The notes: generated from the sequence alone by a model not told the origin. Positions 20,479 to 30,352 are shown, counted from the first letter of the stretch. The stretch: DNA of 64,000 bases from Onishia niordana (GCF_004798965.1 NZ_SDSD01000001.1:1-64000), one strand, 5' to 3'. Program-made: numbers and translations.

Positions 20479-22332
20479 ATGGAGCATGCAGCCCTCCAAC
20501 TGGCAGGCATCGGTCTCTTGGCGCTTATCTGCCAGTGGATCGCCTGGCAATTACGCTTGCCGGCCATCCTTACGCTGCTCGTCGCGGGCATCGCCGCAGG
20601 TCCTATCACGGGTGTGCTCGCCCCGGATGCCCTGCTCGGCGACCTGCTGTTTCCTCTGGTCTCACTGGCCGTCGCGGTGATTCTCTTCGAGGGCGCATTG
20701 ACCCTGAGTTTCCGTGAGCTGGGGGGGCATGGCCGGACCGTGCGCCGATTAGTGACCTGGGGCGTGCTGGTGACAGGACTGATCGGCACGGCGGCTGCCT
20801 ACCTGTTGCTGGGGTTATCCTGGCAAATGGCCAGCGTGCTTGGCGCATTACTGGTCGTCACCGGCCCTACCGTGGTGTTGCCGCTGCTGCAAACCCTGCG
20901 TGCCAAGGAGAACTTGACCCAGATCCTGCGCTGGGAGGGCATCCTGATTGACCCGGTGGGCGCTATCGGCGCTGTCCTTGTCTACGAGTTCGTGGCGCTG
21001 GGGGGGGCTGTCGATGCCGGTAATGCCGCCGCGCACACCCTATTGCTGTTCGGTAAGACAGCCATGATCGGCTTCGGACTGGGGATATCGGGTGGCTATC
21101 TGTGGGGGCTGGTACTCCGCCATAACTGGCTACCGCGCAAGCTGCACAGCTTCGGCACCCTGATGATGATGCTGACCCTCTACTCGGCCTCCAACACCCT
21201 GTTTCACGAATCGGGGCTGCTGACGGTGACCGTGATGGGTGTGTGGCTGGCCAACATGCGTGGCGTGCCCACCCAGCCCATCATTGAATTCAAGGAAACA
21301 CTCTCGGTACTGCTGATATCGGGGCTATTCATCTTGCTTGCCGCGCGCCTGACGACCGATCAACTGTCGCTACTGACGTGGCCTGCCTGGGCCTTCCTGG
21401 CCGTACTGGTGGGTGTTGCACGCCCACTGACCGTCTGGCTATGCACCCTGGGCAGTGCACTCGATTGGCGCGAAAAGGCACTGCTGGCCTTCATATCGCC
21501 CCGCGGCATCGTCGCCGCCGCCGTCGCGTCACTATTCTCTCTGCGCCTTGAGAGCATGAACATGCCCGGCGCCGAGATGCTGGTACCAGTGACCTTCCTG
21601 GTGATCATCAGCACTGTGGTCATGCAAAGCCTGCTGGCTCGTCCCTTGGCCAACACACTGAAGCTGAGCCGCCCGACACCGCGAGGTTTTCTGATCATCG
21701 GCGCCAATCCCGTGGCCAGGGCCATTGCGGGTGCGCTTCAGGCAAAAGGCTTCAAGGTACTGCTCACCGACTACAGCTGGGATGCCGTACAGGAAGCCAG
21801 AGCAGTAGGGCTACCCGTCTATTACGGCGACCCTCTTTCGGAACACGCCGCCCAGCATCTGGAATTGACCGGTATCGGTCACCTGTTGCCACTGTCGCCC
21901 TATCGCGAACTCAATAACCTGGCGGCCCTGCACTTCGAGCACCATGTTGGTGTGGGCAGGGTCTACCGCCTGGCGGTCAAAGCCGGCAAGAAACCGCAGC
22001 CTCGACATGACCGGGCCCTGGGTCACCTGCCCATAGCCTTTGGTGAGGATGTGACGTTTGCCCGTCTGTCGAGCCTCATCGCGCGCGGGGCCAACATCGA
22101 GTATATGCCGATCACCAGCAACATGAAGATCGAGGACTACCGCGCCAAGCATCGTGATCGACTACTGCCGCTATTTGCTTTCATTCCCGGGGGACGCATC
22201 CGTCTTGCGACCTCTCATGAGACGTTCGTGCCGCGTAGCGGCGAGATCATGATCGGGCTTCCCTATGCAGACACCGGCAGCGAAGTCATGGAAGCGCAGC
22301 GCACTGAACGACGCCGGCGCCCCATCAACTGA
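20479..22332 (+). CDS. CPA1 family Na+(K+)/H+ antiporter with RCK domain
   Basis: Inner-membrane cation/proton antiporter of 617 aa. About twelve hydrophobic segments span residues 5-395, including the family-like TGPTVVLPLL and SPRGIVAAAVASLF regions. A cytoplasmic TrkA-N/RCK nucleotide-binding domain follows (GFLIIGANPVARAIAGAL near 405), then a charged tail. Such proteins exchange Na+ or K+ for H+ and the RCK domain senses nucleotides. The ion cannot be read from sequence. ATG 20479 has CGGAG at good spacing. A perfect palindromic terminator follows. The role fits a halophile's need for ion homeostasis (inference). Confidence 0.88.
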   Translation: MEHAALQLAGIGLLALICQWIAWQLRLPAILTLLVAGIAAGPITGVLAPDALLGDLLFPLVSLAVAVILFEGALTLSFRELGGHGRTVRRLVTWGVLVTGLIGTAAAYLLLGLSWQMASVLGALLVVTGPTVVLPLLQTLRAKENLTQILRWEGILIDPVGAIGAVLVYEFVALGGAVDAGNAAAHTLLLFGKTAMIGFGLGISGGYLWGLVLRHNWLPRKLHSFGTLMMMLTLYSASNTLFHESGLLTVTVMGVWLANMRGVPTQPIIEFKETLSVLLISGLFILLAARLTTDQLSLLTWPAWAFLAVLVGVARPLTVWLCTLGSALDWREKALLAFISPRGIVAAAVASLFSLRLESMNMPGAEMLVPVTFLVIISTVVMQSLLARPLANTLKLSRPTPRGFLIIGANPVARAIAGALQAKGFKVLLTDYSWDAVQEARAVGLPVYYGDPLSEHAAQHLELTGIGHLLPLSPYRELNNLAALHFEHHVGVGRVYRLAVKAGKKPQPRHDRALGHLPIAFGEDVTFARLSSLIARGANIEYMPITSNMKIEDYRAKHRDRLLPLFAFIPGGRIRLATSHETFVPRSGEIMIGLPYADTGSEVMEAQRTERRRRPIN

Positions 22333-22371
22333 TACAGCAACCGCACCCACTGCTTGATACCCAACAAATGC

Positions 22372-22399
22372 AACAGGGCTGCCAATTGGCAGCCCTGTT
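22372..22399. terminator. palindromic bidirectional terminator between antiporter and trpC
   Basis: A perfect 28-bp palindrome with arms AACAGGGCTGCCAA and TTGGCAGCCCTGTT, followed by ACC. It separates the convergent antiporter and trp genes. Confidence 0.8.
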
Positions 22400-22494
22400 A
22401 CCTTCAGGCGCTTCACTGCGTCAGATGGCGCGCGTCATTGCGGCTGGATGACATACGCCGACGAGACGTAGCCGTGTCCGCGGCACAGCAGTGC

Positions 22495-22527
22495 ATGACT
22501 GAAGCGATAATGTATGACTGAAGCGAT
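22495..22527. repeat. 14-bp direct repeat at the trpC 3' end
   Basis: ATGACTGAAGCGAT occurs at 22495-22508 and 22514-22527, the second copy reaching the first base of the trpC stop codon. It looks like a small slippage duplication with no evident function. Confidence 0.55.
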
Positions 22528-23381
22528 CAGTAGAACATCGCTCGCAACGCTGCACCGGGGTCGTCTACGCGCATAAAGGCCTCGCCGACCAGAAAACCGT
22601 GTACCCCCTGCTCGCGCATTTTCGCCACATCCGCCCGCTCATGAATGCCGGACTCGGTGATCACCGTCACGCCCTCGGGAATTCGCTCGAGGAGCTCGAA
22701 CGTCGTATCCAAACGCGTCTCGAAGGTATGCAGATCGCGGTTGTTGATCCCCACCAGCGCGAGATCCAGCGCCAGCGCACGCTGAAGCTCCTGCGCATCG
22801 TGAACCTCTACCAGCACATCCATGCCCAACGCGACCGCTTGATCATGCAGCGCCTTGAGGCGGACATCATCCAGGGCGGCGACGATCAGCAGGATGCAAT
22901 CGGCACCGATGGCACGCGCCTCGACCACCTGGTAGCCATGGATAATGAAGTCCTTGCGAATCACCGGCAGCGCACAAGCGTCCTGCGCCTCGATCAGATA
23001 ATCCTCGTGTCCCTGAAAGAAATCGGCATCGGTCAGCACCGAGAGACAGGCTGCCCCACCCTCTTCATAGGCGCGGGCGATGTCGGCGGGACGGAAGTCC
23101 TCGCGCATTACGCCTTTCGAGGGTGAGGCCTTCTTGACCTCGGCAATCACCGCCGGGTCACCGGCCGCAATGCGCGCATCCAGAGCAGCGATGAAACCAC
23201 GCGGCGGGGCCTGGCGAGCCGCGAGCTCGTGAAGCGCCTCCTCGCTGACCGCCTGACGCCGCTCGGCGACCTCCTCGTCCTTACGCTTGAGAATGCGCGC
23301 CAGAATGGTCGGCAGGCTGCCCGTAGGCGGGGCACTTTGAGACGGGCCACCTTGAGACTGCGTATCTTGAGCTTGAGTCAT
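22527..23381 (-). CDS. trpC: indole-3-glycerol phosphate synthase TrpC
   Basis: TIM-barrel enzyme of 284 aa. It converts carboxyphenylamino-deoxyribulose phosphate to indole-3-glycerol phosphate in tryptophan synthesis. Visible signatures are the [11 protein letters not shown] phosphate/catalytic loop, [12 protein letters not shown] with the catalytic lysine, GINNRDL and [12 protein letters not shown]. It is a stand-alone TrpC without fused TrpF. The first 25 residues are a polar Gln/Ser/Pro extension. ATG 23381 follows AGGAACG. It is last in trpG-trpD-trpC, 63 nt after trpD. Confidence 0.96.
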   Translation of the reverse strand: MTQAQDTQSQGGPSQSAPPTGSLPTILARILKRKDEEVAERRQAVSEEALHELAARQAPPRGFIAALDARIAAGDPAVIAEVKKASPSKGVMREDFRPADIARAYEEGGAACLSVLTDADFFQGHEDYLIEAQDACALPVIRKDFIIHGYQVVEARAIGADCILLIVAALDDVRLKALHDQAVALGMDVLVEVHDAQELQRALALDLALVGINNRDLHTFETRLDTTFELLERIPEGVTVITESGIHERADVAKMREQGVHGFLVGEAFMRVDDPGAALRAMFY

Positions 23382-23444
23382 GTCAGACGTTCCTACTTAT
23401 TCAAAGGCCGTATCTACAAACGGCGGCCAGGTCACCAAACCGCA

Positions 23445-24464
23445 TCAGGCCGCAAAGACCCGCGTGAAATCGGCAAGCTCCTTGAACTTCTCAGAGGGAA
23501 GCTTAGAGGCCTGTGCATCCTGAGCCATCAGCACGCCTTCCTTGAGGGTGTCAGCGATACCCGAGGCATAAAGGGCCGCACCGGCATTCAGGGCAACGAT
23601 ATCCGCCGCCGGCCCTTCACCAAGCAATGACTGCTTGACCAGCGACAGACTCTCTTCGGCCGTCGACACCTTGAGTGAATCCAGCGACTGACGCTGTATG
23701 CCGAAGTCCTCGGGGGCAATGGTGTACTCGGTGATCTCGCCGTCCTTCAACTCGGCCACATGAGTCGCGGACGCCAGGGAAATCTCGTCGAGACCATCCT
23801 CTGCATGGACCACCAGTACGTGCTTACTGCCCAGTCGCTTCAGCACCTCGGCCATCAACGGCAGAAGGTGAGCCGCATAGACACCTAGCAGCTGATTGGG
23901 AACACTGGCCGGATTGGTCAGCGGCCCGAGAATATTGAACAGCGTACGCACCCCCATCTCACGGCGTGGCCCCACCGCATAGCGCATGGCGGTGTGATGG
24001 TTCGGGGCGAACATGAAGCCCACCCCGACCTGATCGATGCAGCGCGCCACCTGGTCGGCGGCCAGATCGATATTGATACCGGCGGCGCCAAACAGGTCAG
24101 CACTGCCAGATGAAGAGGACACACCACGGTTGCCATGCTTGGCAACGTGCCCGCCAGCTGCGGCGACCACGAAGCTCGCCGCTGTCGAAATATTGAACAG
24201 GTTGGCGCCGTCTCCCCCTGTACCGACGATGTCGACGAGATTCTCGCCCTCAACATTCACCGGAATCATCAGCTCGCGCATCACCTGAGCGGCGGCGCTG
24301 ATTTCAGCCGGGGTCTCGCCTTTCACGGAAAGTCCAACCAGGAATCCGCCGATCTGGGCGTCGGTGGCTTCGCCGGTCATGATGGCGTGCATCACACCAT
24401 GCGTCTGTTCATAGCTCAGGCTCTGGCCGCGCATCACGGCGTCGATCGCCTCTCGCATCTGCAT
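23445..24464 (-). CDS. trpD: anthranilate phosphoribosyltransferase TrpD
   Basis: TrpD of 339 aa, attaching phosphoribosyl from PRPP to anthranilate. The glycine-rich PRPP loop GTGGDG lies at residues 81-86, followed by NISTAASFV and KHGNRGVSSSSGSAD. It is not fused to the glutaminase domain, unlike the enterobacterial protein. ATG 24464 is preceded by GAGGAG; an in-frame start at 24485 lacks support. It lies 43 nt downstream of trpG. Confidence 0.96.
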   Translation of the reverse strand: MQMREAIDAVMRGQSLSYEQTHGVMHAIMTGEATDAQIGGFLVGLSVKGETPAEISAAAQVMRELMIPVNVEGENLVDIVGTGGDGANLFNISTAASFVVAAAGGHVAKHGNRGVSSSSGSADLFGAAGINIDLAADQVARCIDQVGVGFMFAPNHHTAMRYAVGPRREMGVRTLFNILGPLTNPASVPNQLLGVYAAHLLPLMAEVLKRLGSKHVLVVHAEDGLDEISLASATHVAELKDGEITEYTIAPEDFGIQRQSLDSLKVSTAEESLSLVKQSLLGEGPAADIVALNAGAALYASGIADTLKEGVLMAQDAQASKLPSEKFKELADFTRVFAA

Positions 24465-24507
24465 TGTTTTCTCCTCGCGATCCATGTCGTGGTGTGGCGA
24501 TCAACGT

Positions 24508-25092
24508 TCAACCACGTTGCAGAAAGGTGGCCAGCAGTTCGTGGCCCTGACGGGTAAGAATGGACTCAGGGTGGAACTGTACCCCTTCAATATCCAGCGT
24601 CTTGTGACGCAGGCCCATGATCAGGCCCGGTGTGACGTCATCGTCATCGACCCAAGCGGTGATCTCCAGGCAGTCCGGCACGCTCTCTTCAGCCACTACT
24701 AGTGAATGATAGCGGGTCACCTCGAGGGGGTTCTCGAGTCCGGTAAACACGCCAGTATTCAGGTGGCGTACCTTGGAGGTCTTGCCATGCATCACCTGAG
24801 GGGCCCGTACCACCTGACCGCCGAATACCTGACCAATGGCCTGATGGCCAAGACAAATGCCGAGAATCGGCACGCGGCCGGCGAAATGGCGAATCACTTC
24901 AAGTGAAATACCGGCTTCGGTGGGCGTGCAAGGCCCCGGCGAAATCACGATATGGCTGGGCGCCATGGCCTCGATCTCTTCGATGGTGATCGCATCGTTG
25001 CGGTGGGTATCGACCTTCGCCCCAAGCTCGGCGAGGTACTGCACCACGTTGTAAGTAAAGCTGTCGTAATTGTCGATCATCAACACGGACAT
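24508..25092 (-). CDS. trpG: anthranilate synthase component II (glutaminase) TrpG
   Basis: Class I glutamine amidotransferase of 194 aa with the triad Cys80 ([10 protein letters not shown]), His174 and Glu176 (VQFHPESIL). It supplies ammonia to TrpE. PabB at 9234 has no dedicated PabA in the window, so this subunit may be shared, as known for other bacteria (inference). ATG 25092 follows TTGGAG. It starts 149 nt after trpE, with two small hairpins in that gap, so trpGDC may also have its own control. Confidence 0.94.
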   Translation of the reverse strand: MSVLMIDNYDSFTYNVVQYLAELGAKVDTHRNDAITIEEIEAMAPSHIVISPGPCTPTEAGISLEVIRHFAGRVPILGICLGHQAIGQVFGGQVVRAPQVMHGKTSKVRHLNTGVFTGLENPLEVTRYHSLVVAEESVPDCLEITAWVDDDDVTPGLIMGLRHKTLDIEGVQFHPESILTRQGHELLATFLQRG

Positions 25093-25110
25093 GGATCAAT
25101 CTCCAACATT

Positions 25111-25129
25111 CGCCCGGACACGCCGGGCG
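25111..25129 (-). promoter_or_regulatory. hairpin before trpG
   Basis: Seven-bp GC stem CGCCCGG/CCGGGCG with a 5-nt loop, ending 18 nt upstream of the trpG start codon. It is close enough to influence ribosome access or to be the 3' half of an intercistronic attenuator. No Trp-rich leader was found here. Confidence 0.4.
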
Positions 25130-25200
25130 ATGGCAATCAGGCAAGGACGGTTCTTAGAAGACGTTCTTGGAGACAAAGCTCTGGCCAACCAGCCGCCTCA

Positions 25201-25218
25201 AGCCTCAATGACGAGGCT
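25201..25218 (-). terminator. weak hairpin after trpE
   Basis: Six-bp stem AGCCTC/GAGGCT with a 6-nt loop, 24 nt past the trpE stop on the minus strand. It has no T-run and probably allows read-through into trpG. Confidence 0.35.
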
Positions 25219-25241
25219 CGCGACCAGCGCCTATTGCGTAC

Positions 25242-26732
25242 TTATTGCAAGTTATCCAGGCCGCGCTCGGCCATGGCGACCGCGCGGAACAGGGCTCGCC
25301 CCTTGTTGAGGGTCTCCTGCCACTCGAGTTCGGGTACCGAGTCGGCGACGACTCCGGCACCTGCCTGAACGTGCAACTGACCGTCCTTGATGACGGCGGT
25401 GCGAATGGCGATGGCAGTGTCCATGTTGCCGTGCCAGGAAAGATAGCCCACGGCACCGGAATAAATGCCTCGTTTGACCGGCTCTAGCTCGTCGATGATT
25501 TCCATGGCGCGGATCTTCGGCGCCCCGGAAAGCGTGCCGGCAGGAAAGGTAGCGCGCAGCACGTCCATCGCCGAGAAGCCCGGCTTCAACTGCCCGGTGA
25601 CGTTGGACACGATATGCATGACATGAGAGTAGCGCTCCACGGCCATCTGATCCGTGACCTTGACCGTTCCCGTCTCGCTGATACGGCCGACATCGTTACG
25701 GCCCAGATCGATCAGCATCAGGTGCTCGGCGATCTCCTTGGGATCGGCCATCAGGTCAGCTTCCAGGGCCTGGTCTTCGGCTTCGGTGGCACCCCGCACC
25801 CGAGTCCCCGCAATCGGGCGCACGGTGACCTCGCCATCTTCCAGGCGCGTCAGGATTTCAGGCGACGACCCCACGACATGATGATCATCAAGATTGAAGA
25901 AGAACATGTAGGGAGAAGGGTTAAGGCTGCGCAGCGCACGGTACAGGTCAAGCGGCGGCGCCTGGTAAGGAATCGACATCCGCTGCGAGGGTACGCACTG
26001 CATGACGTCGCCGGCCAGCACGTACTCCTTGATCTTCTCAACGGCGGCCTTGAACCCATCCTCGGTGAAGCCCGAGTTGAAATGGCCTTCTTCAACCGCG
26101 CGTCCGCCCGTACCAGGGCTCTGGGTGGTGATGGTGTTGCTGCGCAGCCGAATCTCGAGGCTTTCGAGCCGCTCGCAGGCCTTGGGGTATGCGTCCTCGA
26201 TGGCCGGGTCGGCATGGGTCCAGAGCGTCAGACGGCCGGAAAGGTTGTCAAAGACCACCAATTCATCGCAGACCATCAGCAAGATATCCGGCACCCCCAG
26301 GGGATCGGGCTTATCGACGCCGGCAAGACGCGGCTCGGCGTAGCGCACGGTGTCGTAGCCGAAGTAGCCGACCAGGCCGCCGTCAAAGCGAGGCTGATCA
26401 TCCAGACGCGGTACCTTGAAGCGCTGCTGGAATTGCTCGATCCAGGCAAGGGGGTCCTCGACCCGGCTCGCGCCCAGTACCTCATCATCCTTGAGGTGGC
26501 GCACTTCATAACCGCGTACTTCGATACGCTCACTGCTGGGCAGCCCAATGATCGAATAGCGCCCCCATTTCTCGCCGCCCTGCACCGACTCGAGCAGGAA
26601 GGTCCAGGGCACATTGGCCAGCTTCAGATAGGTAGAAAGCGGGGTGTCGAGGTCGGCAAGCACCTCGCGGGTCACCGGAATTCGGTTGTAGCCGGCAGAG
26701 GCCAGCTCATCGAAACGTTCGAGGGTCATCAT
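25242..26732 (-). CDS. trpE: anthranilate synthase component I TrpE
   Basis: Chorismate-binding enzyme of 496 aa making anthranilate from chorismate and ammonia. The PIAGT motif with Ala308 marks it as anthranilate synthase rather than PabB (PIKGT). The N-terminal part carries the Leu/Ser-rich feedback region ([18 protein letters not shown]), so tryptophan inhibition is expected. ATG 26732 was chosen since AAGGA sits at suitable distance; ATG 26741 would place it one base away. A leader ORF with two Trp codons and mutually exclusive hairpins lies just upstream, pointing to attenuation. Confidence 0.94.
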   Translation of the reverse strand: MMTLERFDELASAGYNRIPVTREVLADLDTPLSTYLKLANVPWTFLLESVQGGEKWGRYSIIGLPSSERIEVRGYEVRHLKDDEVLGASRVEDPLAWIEQFQQRFKVPRLDDQPRFDGGLVGYFGYDTVRYAEPRLAGVDKPDPLGVPDILLMVCDELVVFDNLSGRLTLWTHADPAIEDAYPKACERLESLEIRLRSNTITTQSPGTGGRAVEEGHFNSGFTEDGFKAAVEKIKEYVLAGDVMQCVPSQRMSIPYQAPPLDLYRALRSLNPSPYMFFFNLDDHHVVGSSPEILTRLEDGEVTVRPIAGTRVRGATEAEDQALEADLMADPKEIAEHLMLIDLGRNDVGRISETGTVKVTDQMAVERYSHVMHIVSNVTGQLKPGFSAMDVLRATFPAGTLSGAPKIRAMEIIDELEPVKRGIYSGAVGYLSWHGNMDTAIAIRTAVIKDGQLHVQAGAGVVADSVPELEWQETLNKGRALFRAVAMAERGLDNLQ

Positions 26733-26784
26733 GCCCGGCATTTCCTTCAAGAATGAATCACTTAAGCGTGGAGTCTTACATAGA

Positions 26785-26838
26785 GGCGCAGATACCGCAC
26801 TAACCAGCAGTCAGCGGTGTGCGCCGGACGAGGCCGGC
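26785..26838 (-). promoter_or_regulatory. trp attenuator: two mutually exclusive hairpins
   Basis: Downstream of the leader ORF on the minus strand, stem 1 (GCCGG/CCGGC, 26838-26834 with 26827-26823) overlaps the 5' arm of stem 2. Stem 2 is a composite helix: GGCGCA/TGCGCC at 26825-26820 and 26790-26785, plus ACCGC/GCGGT and TGAC/GTTA inside. The shared bases 26825-26823 mean only one can form. This is the layout of ribosome-mediated attenuation. No U-run follows, so termination may need Rho or control may be at another level. Confidence 0.6.
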
Positions 26839-26839
26839 A

Positions 26840-26929
26840 TCACCATCGCCAACGCTTGACGTCACGCATCAGGCCAGCGAGACCCGGGAAAAGTGCATCT
26901 TGAAGTGAATGACGGGTGTCCGGCGTCAT
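26840..26929 (-). CDS. trpL: trp leader peptide
   Basis: ORF of 29 codons (26929 to stop 26842-26840) lying 107 nt before trpE. It starts MTPDTRHSLQ and ends DVKRWRW, with Trp codons at 26851-26849 and 26845-26843 directly before the TGA. Tryptophan is the rarest residue, so two of the last three codons upstream of trpE, followed by competing hairpins, is the hallmark of an attenuation leader. A weak GGA lies 8 nt before ATG; an inner ATG would give a 9-residue version. It is too short for standard gene callers. Confidence 0.75.
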   Translation of the reverse strand: MTPDTRHSLQDALFPGLAGLMRDVKRWRW

Positions 26930-26995
26930 GAGGGAATCCGTAATAGCAGGATTTTATCGATTGGGCGATTTTTATAGTGCAATGACAAAATCACA

Positions 26996-27661
26996 CTAAA
27001 CGAGTTCAGTAAGCGATTCAACTACCGCATCTGGCGCGCTGTCACTTACCGATTCGCCATGATTATACCCATAAGGCACCGCAAGAGTACGAAATCCGGC
27101 TCGCTTGCCTGCCTCGATATCATGGCGGGAATCACCGACCATCAAACAGGCCTTTGGCGACACGCCAAAATGAGCTGCTGCATGTAACAGGGGAGCGGGA
27201 TTTGGCTTCTTCTCATCCAGAGAATCGCCACCAAGGCACAAGCCGAAACACTCCGTGAGCGCAAAATGCGCAAGGATCGGTGCGATGAAGGCTTCGGGCT
27301 TATTCGTGATTAACGTCAGTGACACCCCCTGAGTAAGCAGGCCATCAAGCGCTTCTCGGACACCGGGATACAGCTTGGTGCGCGCCACAGGGGAAGCCCG
27401 GTAATGGAGAAGGAAACGTTCATGGCACGCCTCGACCTCACTCTTCTCGGGCAACCGGTTCAATGCTTCGCCAAGCGCTCGCTCGACCAATAGGCGGGAG
27501 CCGTTGCCAACCCAGTCGCGCACCCGCGCCACACCAACAGGCGCCAGCCCCTGATCCACGAGAGCGGCATCCACTGCCACGGCCAGATCAGGCACGGAAT
27601 CGATCAGAGTGCCATCCAGGTCAAAAGCCACCATTTCAATGTCGCGAATAAGGGGATGCAT
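26996..27661 (-). CDS. gph: phosphoglycolate phosphatase (HAD family)
   Basis: HAD-superfamily hydrolase of 221 aa. Motif I is DLDGTLIDS with nucleophile Asp14 and acid/base Asp16, motif II is LTLITNKPEA and motif III/IV is MVGDSRHDIEAG. Gph removes 2-phosphoglycolate formed in DNA repair or by oxygenation. ATG 27661 follows GAAGGAA. It precedes trpL-trpE on the same strand, the order rpe-gph-trpE known from Pseudomonas relatives, but here ndh, mscS and a GIY-YIG gene separate it from rpe. The specific substrate rests on context plus family. Confidence 0.87.
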   Translation of the reverse strand: MHPLIRDIEMVAFDLDGTLIDSVPDLAVAVDAALVDQGLAPVGVARVRDWVGNGSRLLVERALGEALNRLPEKSEVEACHERFLLHYRASPVARTKLYPGVREALDGLLTQGVSLTLITNKPEAFIAPILAHFALTECFGLCLGGDSLDEKKPNPAPLLHAAAHFGVSPKACLMVGDSRHDIEAGKRAGFRTLAVPYGYNHGESVSDSAPDAVVESLTELV

Positions 27662-27938
27662 AACGCTTCCTTCTCATCAAGGTGTTCGTAGGGCAATGTC
27701 ACTCAAGATCCAGTTTATGCATGTAATATTACGACAAAACATGACCAAAACTCTCTCCTGGCCGTAGGCAGACGTCGAGCAGAGGCATATCCTAGGCGTC
27801 AGCCATCGCCGCATCAGGTGTCTAGCCTTGGAAATCTCGGGTGAGCGTTACCTCGTGTTTTCCATGATTGGGCTTACCTGGCCAGGGCGATCATTACGCT
27901 TCTCAATCTTTCCATTCATCAACGCAACGGAGTTTTTC

Positions 27939-29240
27939 ATGTCTCTACCGCGTATCGTGGTGGTCGGCGGTGGCGCCGGCGGGCTCGAACTGGTGACCCG
28001 GCTGGGTCACAAACTCGGCAAGCGCCGGCGCGCCGAAATCGTACTTGTGGACCGTAACTCTACCCATATCTGGAAACCGCTGCTGCATGAAGTCGCCACC
28101 GGGGTTCTCGATTCAGGCCTCGACGAAGTCTCCTATCAGGGGCATTCGAAAGCGCATGGTTACCGCTTTCAACGCGGCACCCTGAGCGCCCTGGACCGGG
28201 GTGAAAAAAAGCTGACACTGGCGCCGATTATCGATGACGACGGCGAGACGGTGGTCCTGCCCTCCCGTGAGCTGGACTACGATTACCTGGTGATGTCACT
28301 GGGTAGTGTCTCCAATGATTTCGGCACGCCAGGCGTCGCCGAGCATGCCCACTTCCTCGATAGCCCGCACCAGGCAGAAGCCTTTCGTCACGACATGCTG
28401 AATACCTTCCTGCGCTACAGCGATCCGGAACGGCGAATTCATCCCAAACTGTCCGTCGGGATTGTCGGCGCTGGCGCAACCGGCGTGGAGTTAGCCGCCG
28501 AGCTATACGGCGCTTCGAAGATGCTCAACAGTTACGGCTTCACCTCGCTTGAAAGCACGCAGCTCGAAGTCCATCTGATCGAAGCGGCCCCACGGATCCT
28601 GCCAGCCCTGCCGGAGCGTATCAGCCAGGCCGTTAGAAGCGAACTCGAGCGGCTTGGTGTCAATATCCACGTGGATACCAAAGTGACCTGCGCCGACGAA
28701 GAAGGCTTCATGACCTCCGATGGCACGCGGATCGAGACCGACCTCAATGTCTGGGCAGCCGGCATCAAGGCTCCCGCTTTTCTCTCGGAACTGGGACTCT
28801 CCACGCAAAGTAACCATCAACTCAAGGTCGAACGCACCCTGCAGAGTCTCGATGACCCGCATATCTTCGCCTTCGGCGATTGCGCCAGCTGCCCCCAGGA
28901 AGGCGGTAGTACGGTGCCGCCTCGGGCTCAGGCCGCTCACCAGCAGGCCGGCACCCTCTATCGCAATCTGTTGGCTACCCTTGAGGGCAAGCCGCTCAAG
29001 CATTTCACCTATCACGATCGCGGATCGTTGATCTCACTTGCTCACTTTGACGCCGTGGGCTCGTTGATGCGGGGGGCCTCGGCTCGATCGCTCTTCATCG
29101 AGGGGCGCCTTGCCAAGGTCTTCTATGCCTCGCTCTACCGCATGCACCAGCTGGCCATCCACGGCACCGTCAAGACCGGCATGACCGTGGTTGTCGACGG
29201 CATCAATCGCTTTTTGAAGCCAAAGATGAAGCTGCACTGA
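27939..29240 (+). CDS. ndh: type II NADH dehydrogenase
   Basis: FAD-dependent NADH:quinone oxidoreductase of 433 aa, non-proton-pumping, bound to the inner face of the membrane. Two Rossmann motifs are visible: VVVGGGAGGLEL (residues 7-18) for FAD and VGIVGAGATGVEL (about 173-185) for NADH, with the FAD-contacting FAFGDCAS later. A C-terminal amphipathic stretch likely anchors it. ATG 27939 follows AACGGAG; a TTG 111 nt upstream opens the frame but is unsupported. It sits between gph and mscS on the opposite strand. Confidence 0.93.
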   Translation: MSLPRIVVVGGGAGGLELVTRLGHKLGKRRRAEIVLVDRNSTHIWKPLLHEVATGVLDSGLDEVSYQGHSKAHGYRFQRGTLSALDRGEKKLTLAPIIDDDGETVVLPSRELDYDYLVMSLGSVSNDFGTPGVAEHAHFLDSPHQAEAFRHDMLNTFLRYSDPERRIHPKLSVGIVGAGATGVELAAELYGASKMLNSYGFTSLESTQLEVHLIEAAPRILPALPERISQAVRSELERLGVNIHVDTKVTCADEEGFMTSDGTRIETDLNVWAAGIKAPAFLSELGLSTQSNHQLKVERTLQSLDDPHIFAFGDCASCPQEGGSTVPPRAQAAHQQAGTLYRNLLATLEGKPLKHFTYHDRGSLISLAHFDAVGSLMRGASARSLFIEGRLAKVFYASLYRMHQLAIHGTVKTGMTVVVDGINRFLKPKMKLH

Positions 29241-29272
29241 GTCACAAGCGCCAGGCCGCCAAGCGGCATCAA

Positions 29273-29311
29273 AACGACAAGGCCGCCGATGATCTCGGCG
29301 GCCTTGTCGTT
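29273..29311. terminator. long bidirectional terminator between ndh and mscS
   Basis: Perfect 17-bp stem starting AACGACAAGG (29273-29289) and ending CCTTGTCGTT (29295-29311), loop TGATC, with A bases before and T/A after. It separates the convergent ndh and mechanosensitive channel genes. Confidence 0.9.
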
Positions 29312-29341
29312 ATCGCGCTAGTACTGCGATCGCCATGAGTC

Positions 29342-30184
29342 TTACAAGCGGCCCTGCCCGCTCTGCTGCTCTTCATGGTGATAGACGTGCACGTCTCGCT
29401 GCGGGAAGGGAATGCTGATGCCTTCGGCGTCGAAGCGCCGCTTGATCTCTTCCGTCATTTCCCAGTACACATCCCAGTAATCGCTGGCCTTGACCCAGGG
29501 CCGCACGATCCAGTTGACACTGGAATCCATCATCGCATTCATACGGATATTGGGCGCCGGCGCTTCAAGGACTCGGGTATCGTTCGCGACCACTTCTTCC
29601 AGCACCCGGCGCACAGTATCGATATTGGCGTCGTAACCGACGCTCGCCACCAGGTCGACCCGGCGAGTGTCATGCGAGGAGTAATTGGTGATCGCACTGT
29701 TCATCATCTGACCGTTGGGCACGATGATCTTGCGGTTATCGCCCGTCTTGAGCTCGGTAGTAAAGATCTGTACGTCATCGATCACCCCGGCTACCCCTCC
29801 GGCCTCGACGTAATCCCCGATCTTGTACGGCCGGAAGATAATCACCAGCACACCGGCGGCGAAGTTGGCAAGCGAGCCCTGTAGCGCCAGACCAACGGCC
29901 AATCCGGCAGCACCCAGCACCGCAATCAAGGAAGTGGTCTGGATACCTAACTGGCTGATGGCCGCCAGCACTACCACGATCAGCAACAACGTTCGCAGGA
30001 TATTACCCAGGAACTTGATCAACAGCGGCTCGATCCTGGCCCGCTCCATGGCCCTGGTGCTTAGACGATGCACCACTGACGCCACCCAGCGACCGATCAC
30101 GAAGATGGCGAGAGCCGCCACCAGATCGATAGCAAAGCCAGCACCGGTGGTCTGTAGGTAGGTGATAAGGGCATCCATTTCCAT
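29342..30184 (-). CDS. mscS: small-conductance mechanosensitive channel MscS
   Basis: MscS channel of 280 aa (E. coli 286). It releases solutes upon hypo-osmotic shock. Three hydrophobic helices occupy about residues 15-115; the pore helix shows the Gly/Ala-rich LGAAGLAVGLALQGSLANFA pattern. The cytoplasmic beta/mixed cage follows (RPYKIGDYVEAGG onward). ATG 30184 follows GAGGAA. It suits an organism facing salinity change (inference). It is alone on its strand, flanked by convergent ndh and upstream GIY-YIG. Confidence 0.93.
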   Translation of the reverse strand: MEMDALITYLQTTGAGFAIDLVAALAIFVIGRWVASVVHRLSTRAMERARIEPLLIKFLGNILRTLLLIVVVLAAISQLGIQTTSLIAVLGAAGLAVGLALQGSLANFAAGVLVIIFRPYKIGDYVEAGGVAGVIDDVQIFTTELKTGDNRKIIVPNGQMMNSAITNYSSHDTRRVDLVASVGYDANIDTVRRVLEEVVANDTRVLEAPAPNIRMNAMMDSSVNWIVRPWVKASDYWDVYWEMTEEIKRRFDAEGISIPFPQRDVHVYHHEEQQSGQGRL

Positions 30185-30352
30185 AGCGGTTCCTCAACGA
30201 GTCGGGCGGCATGCATGCCGCCGGGGTTGGTCAGTTCTCAGTGATCAGGCATCGGCGACATGGTACCGCCAAGAGGCTTAGCAACCTCTTCGCTGCCGGC
30301 CGGTTCATCCCTTTATAGAGCACCGCAGCCATTATGGCAGCGTTTGCGGTAC

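Noticed and set aside
25614-26756. 380-codon open frame opposite trpE
   Set aside because: Antisense shadow; trpE motifs are intact on the minus strand.
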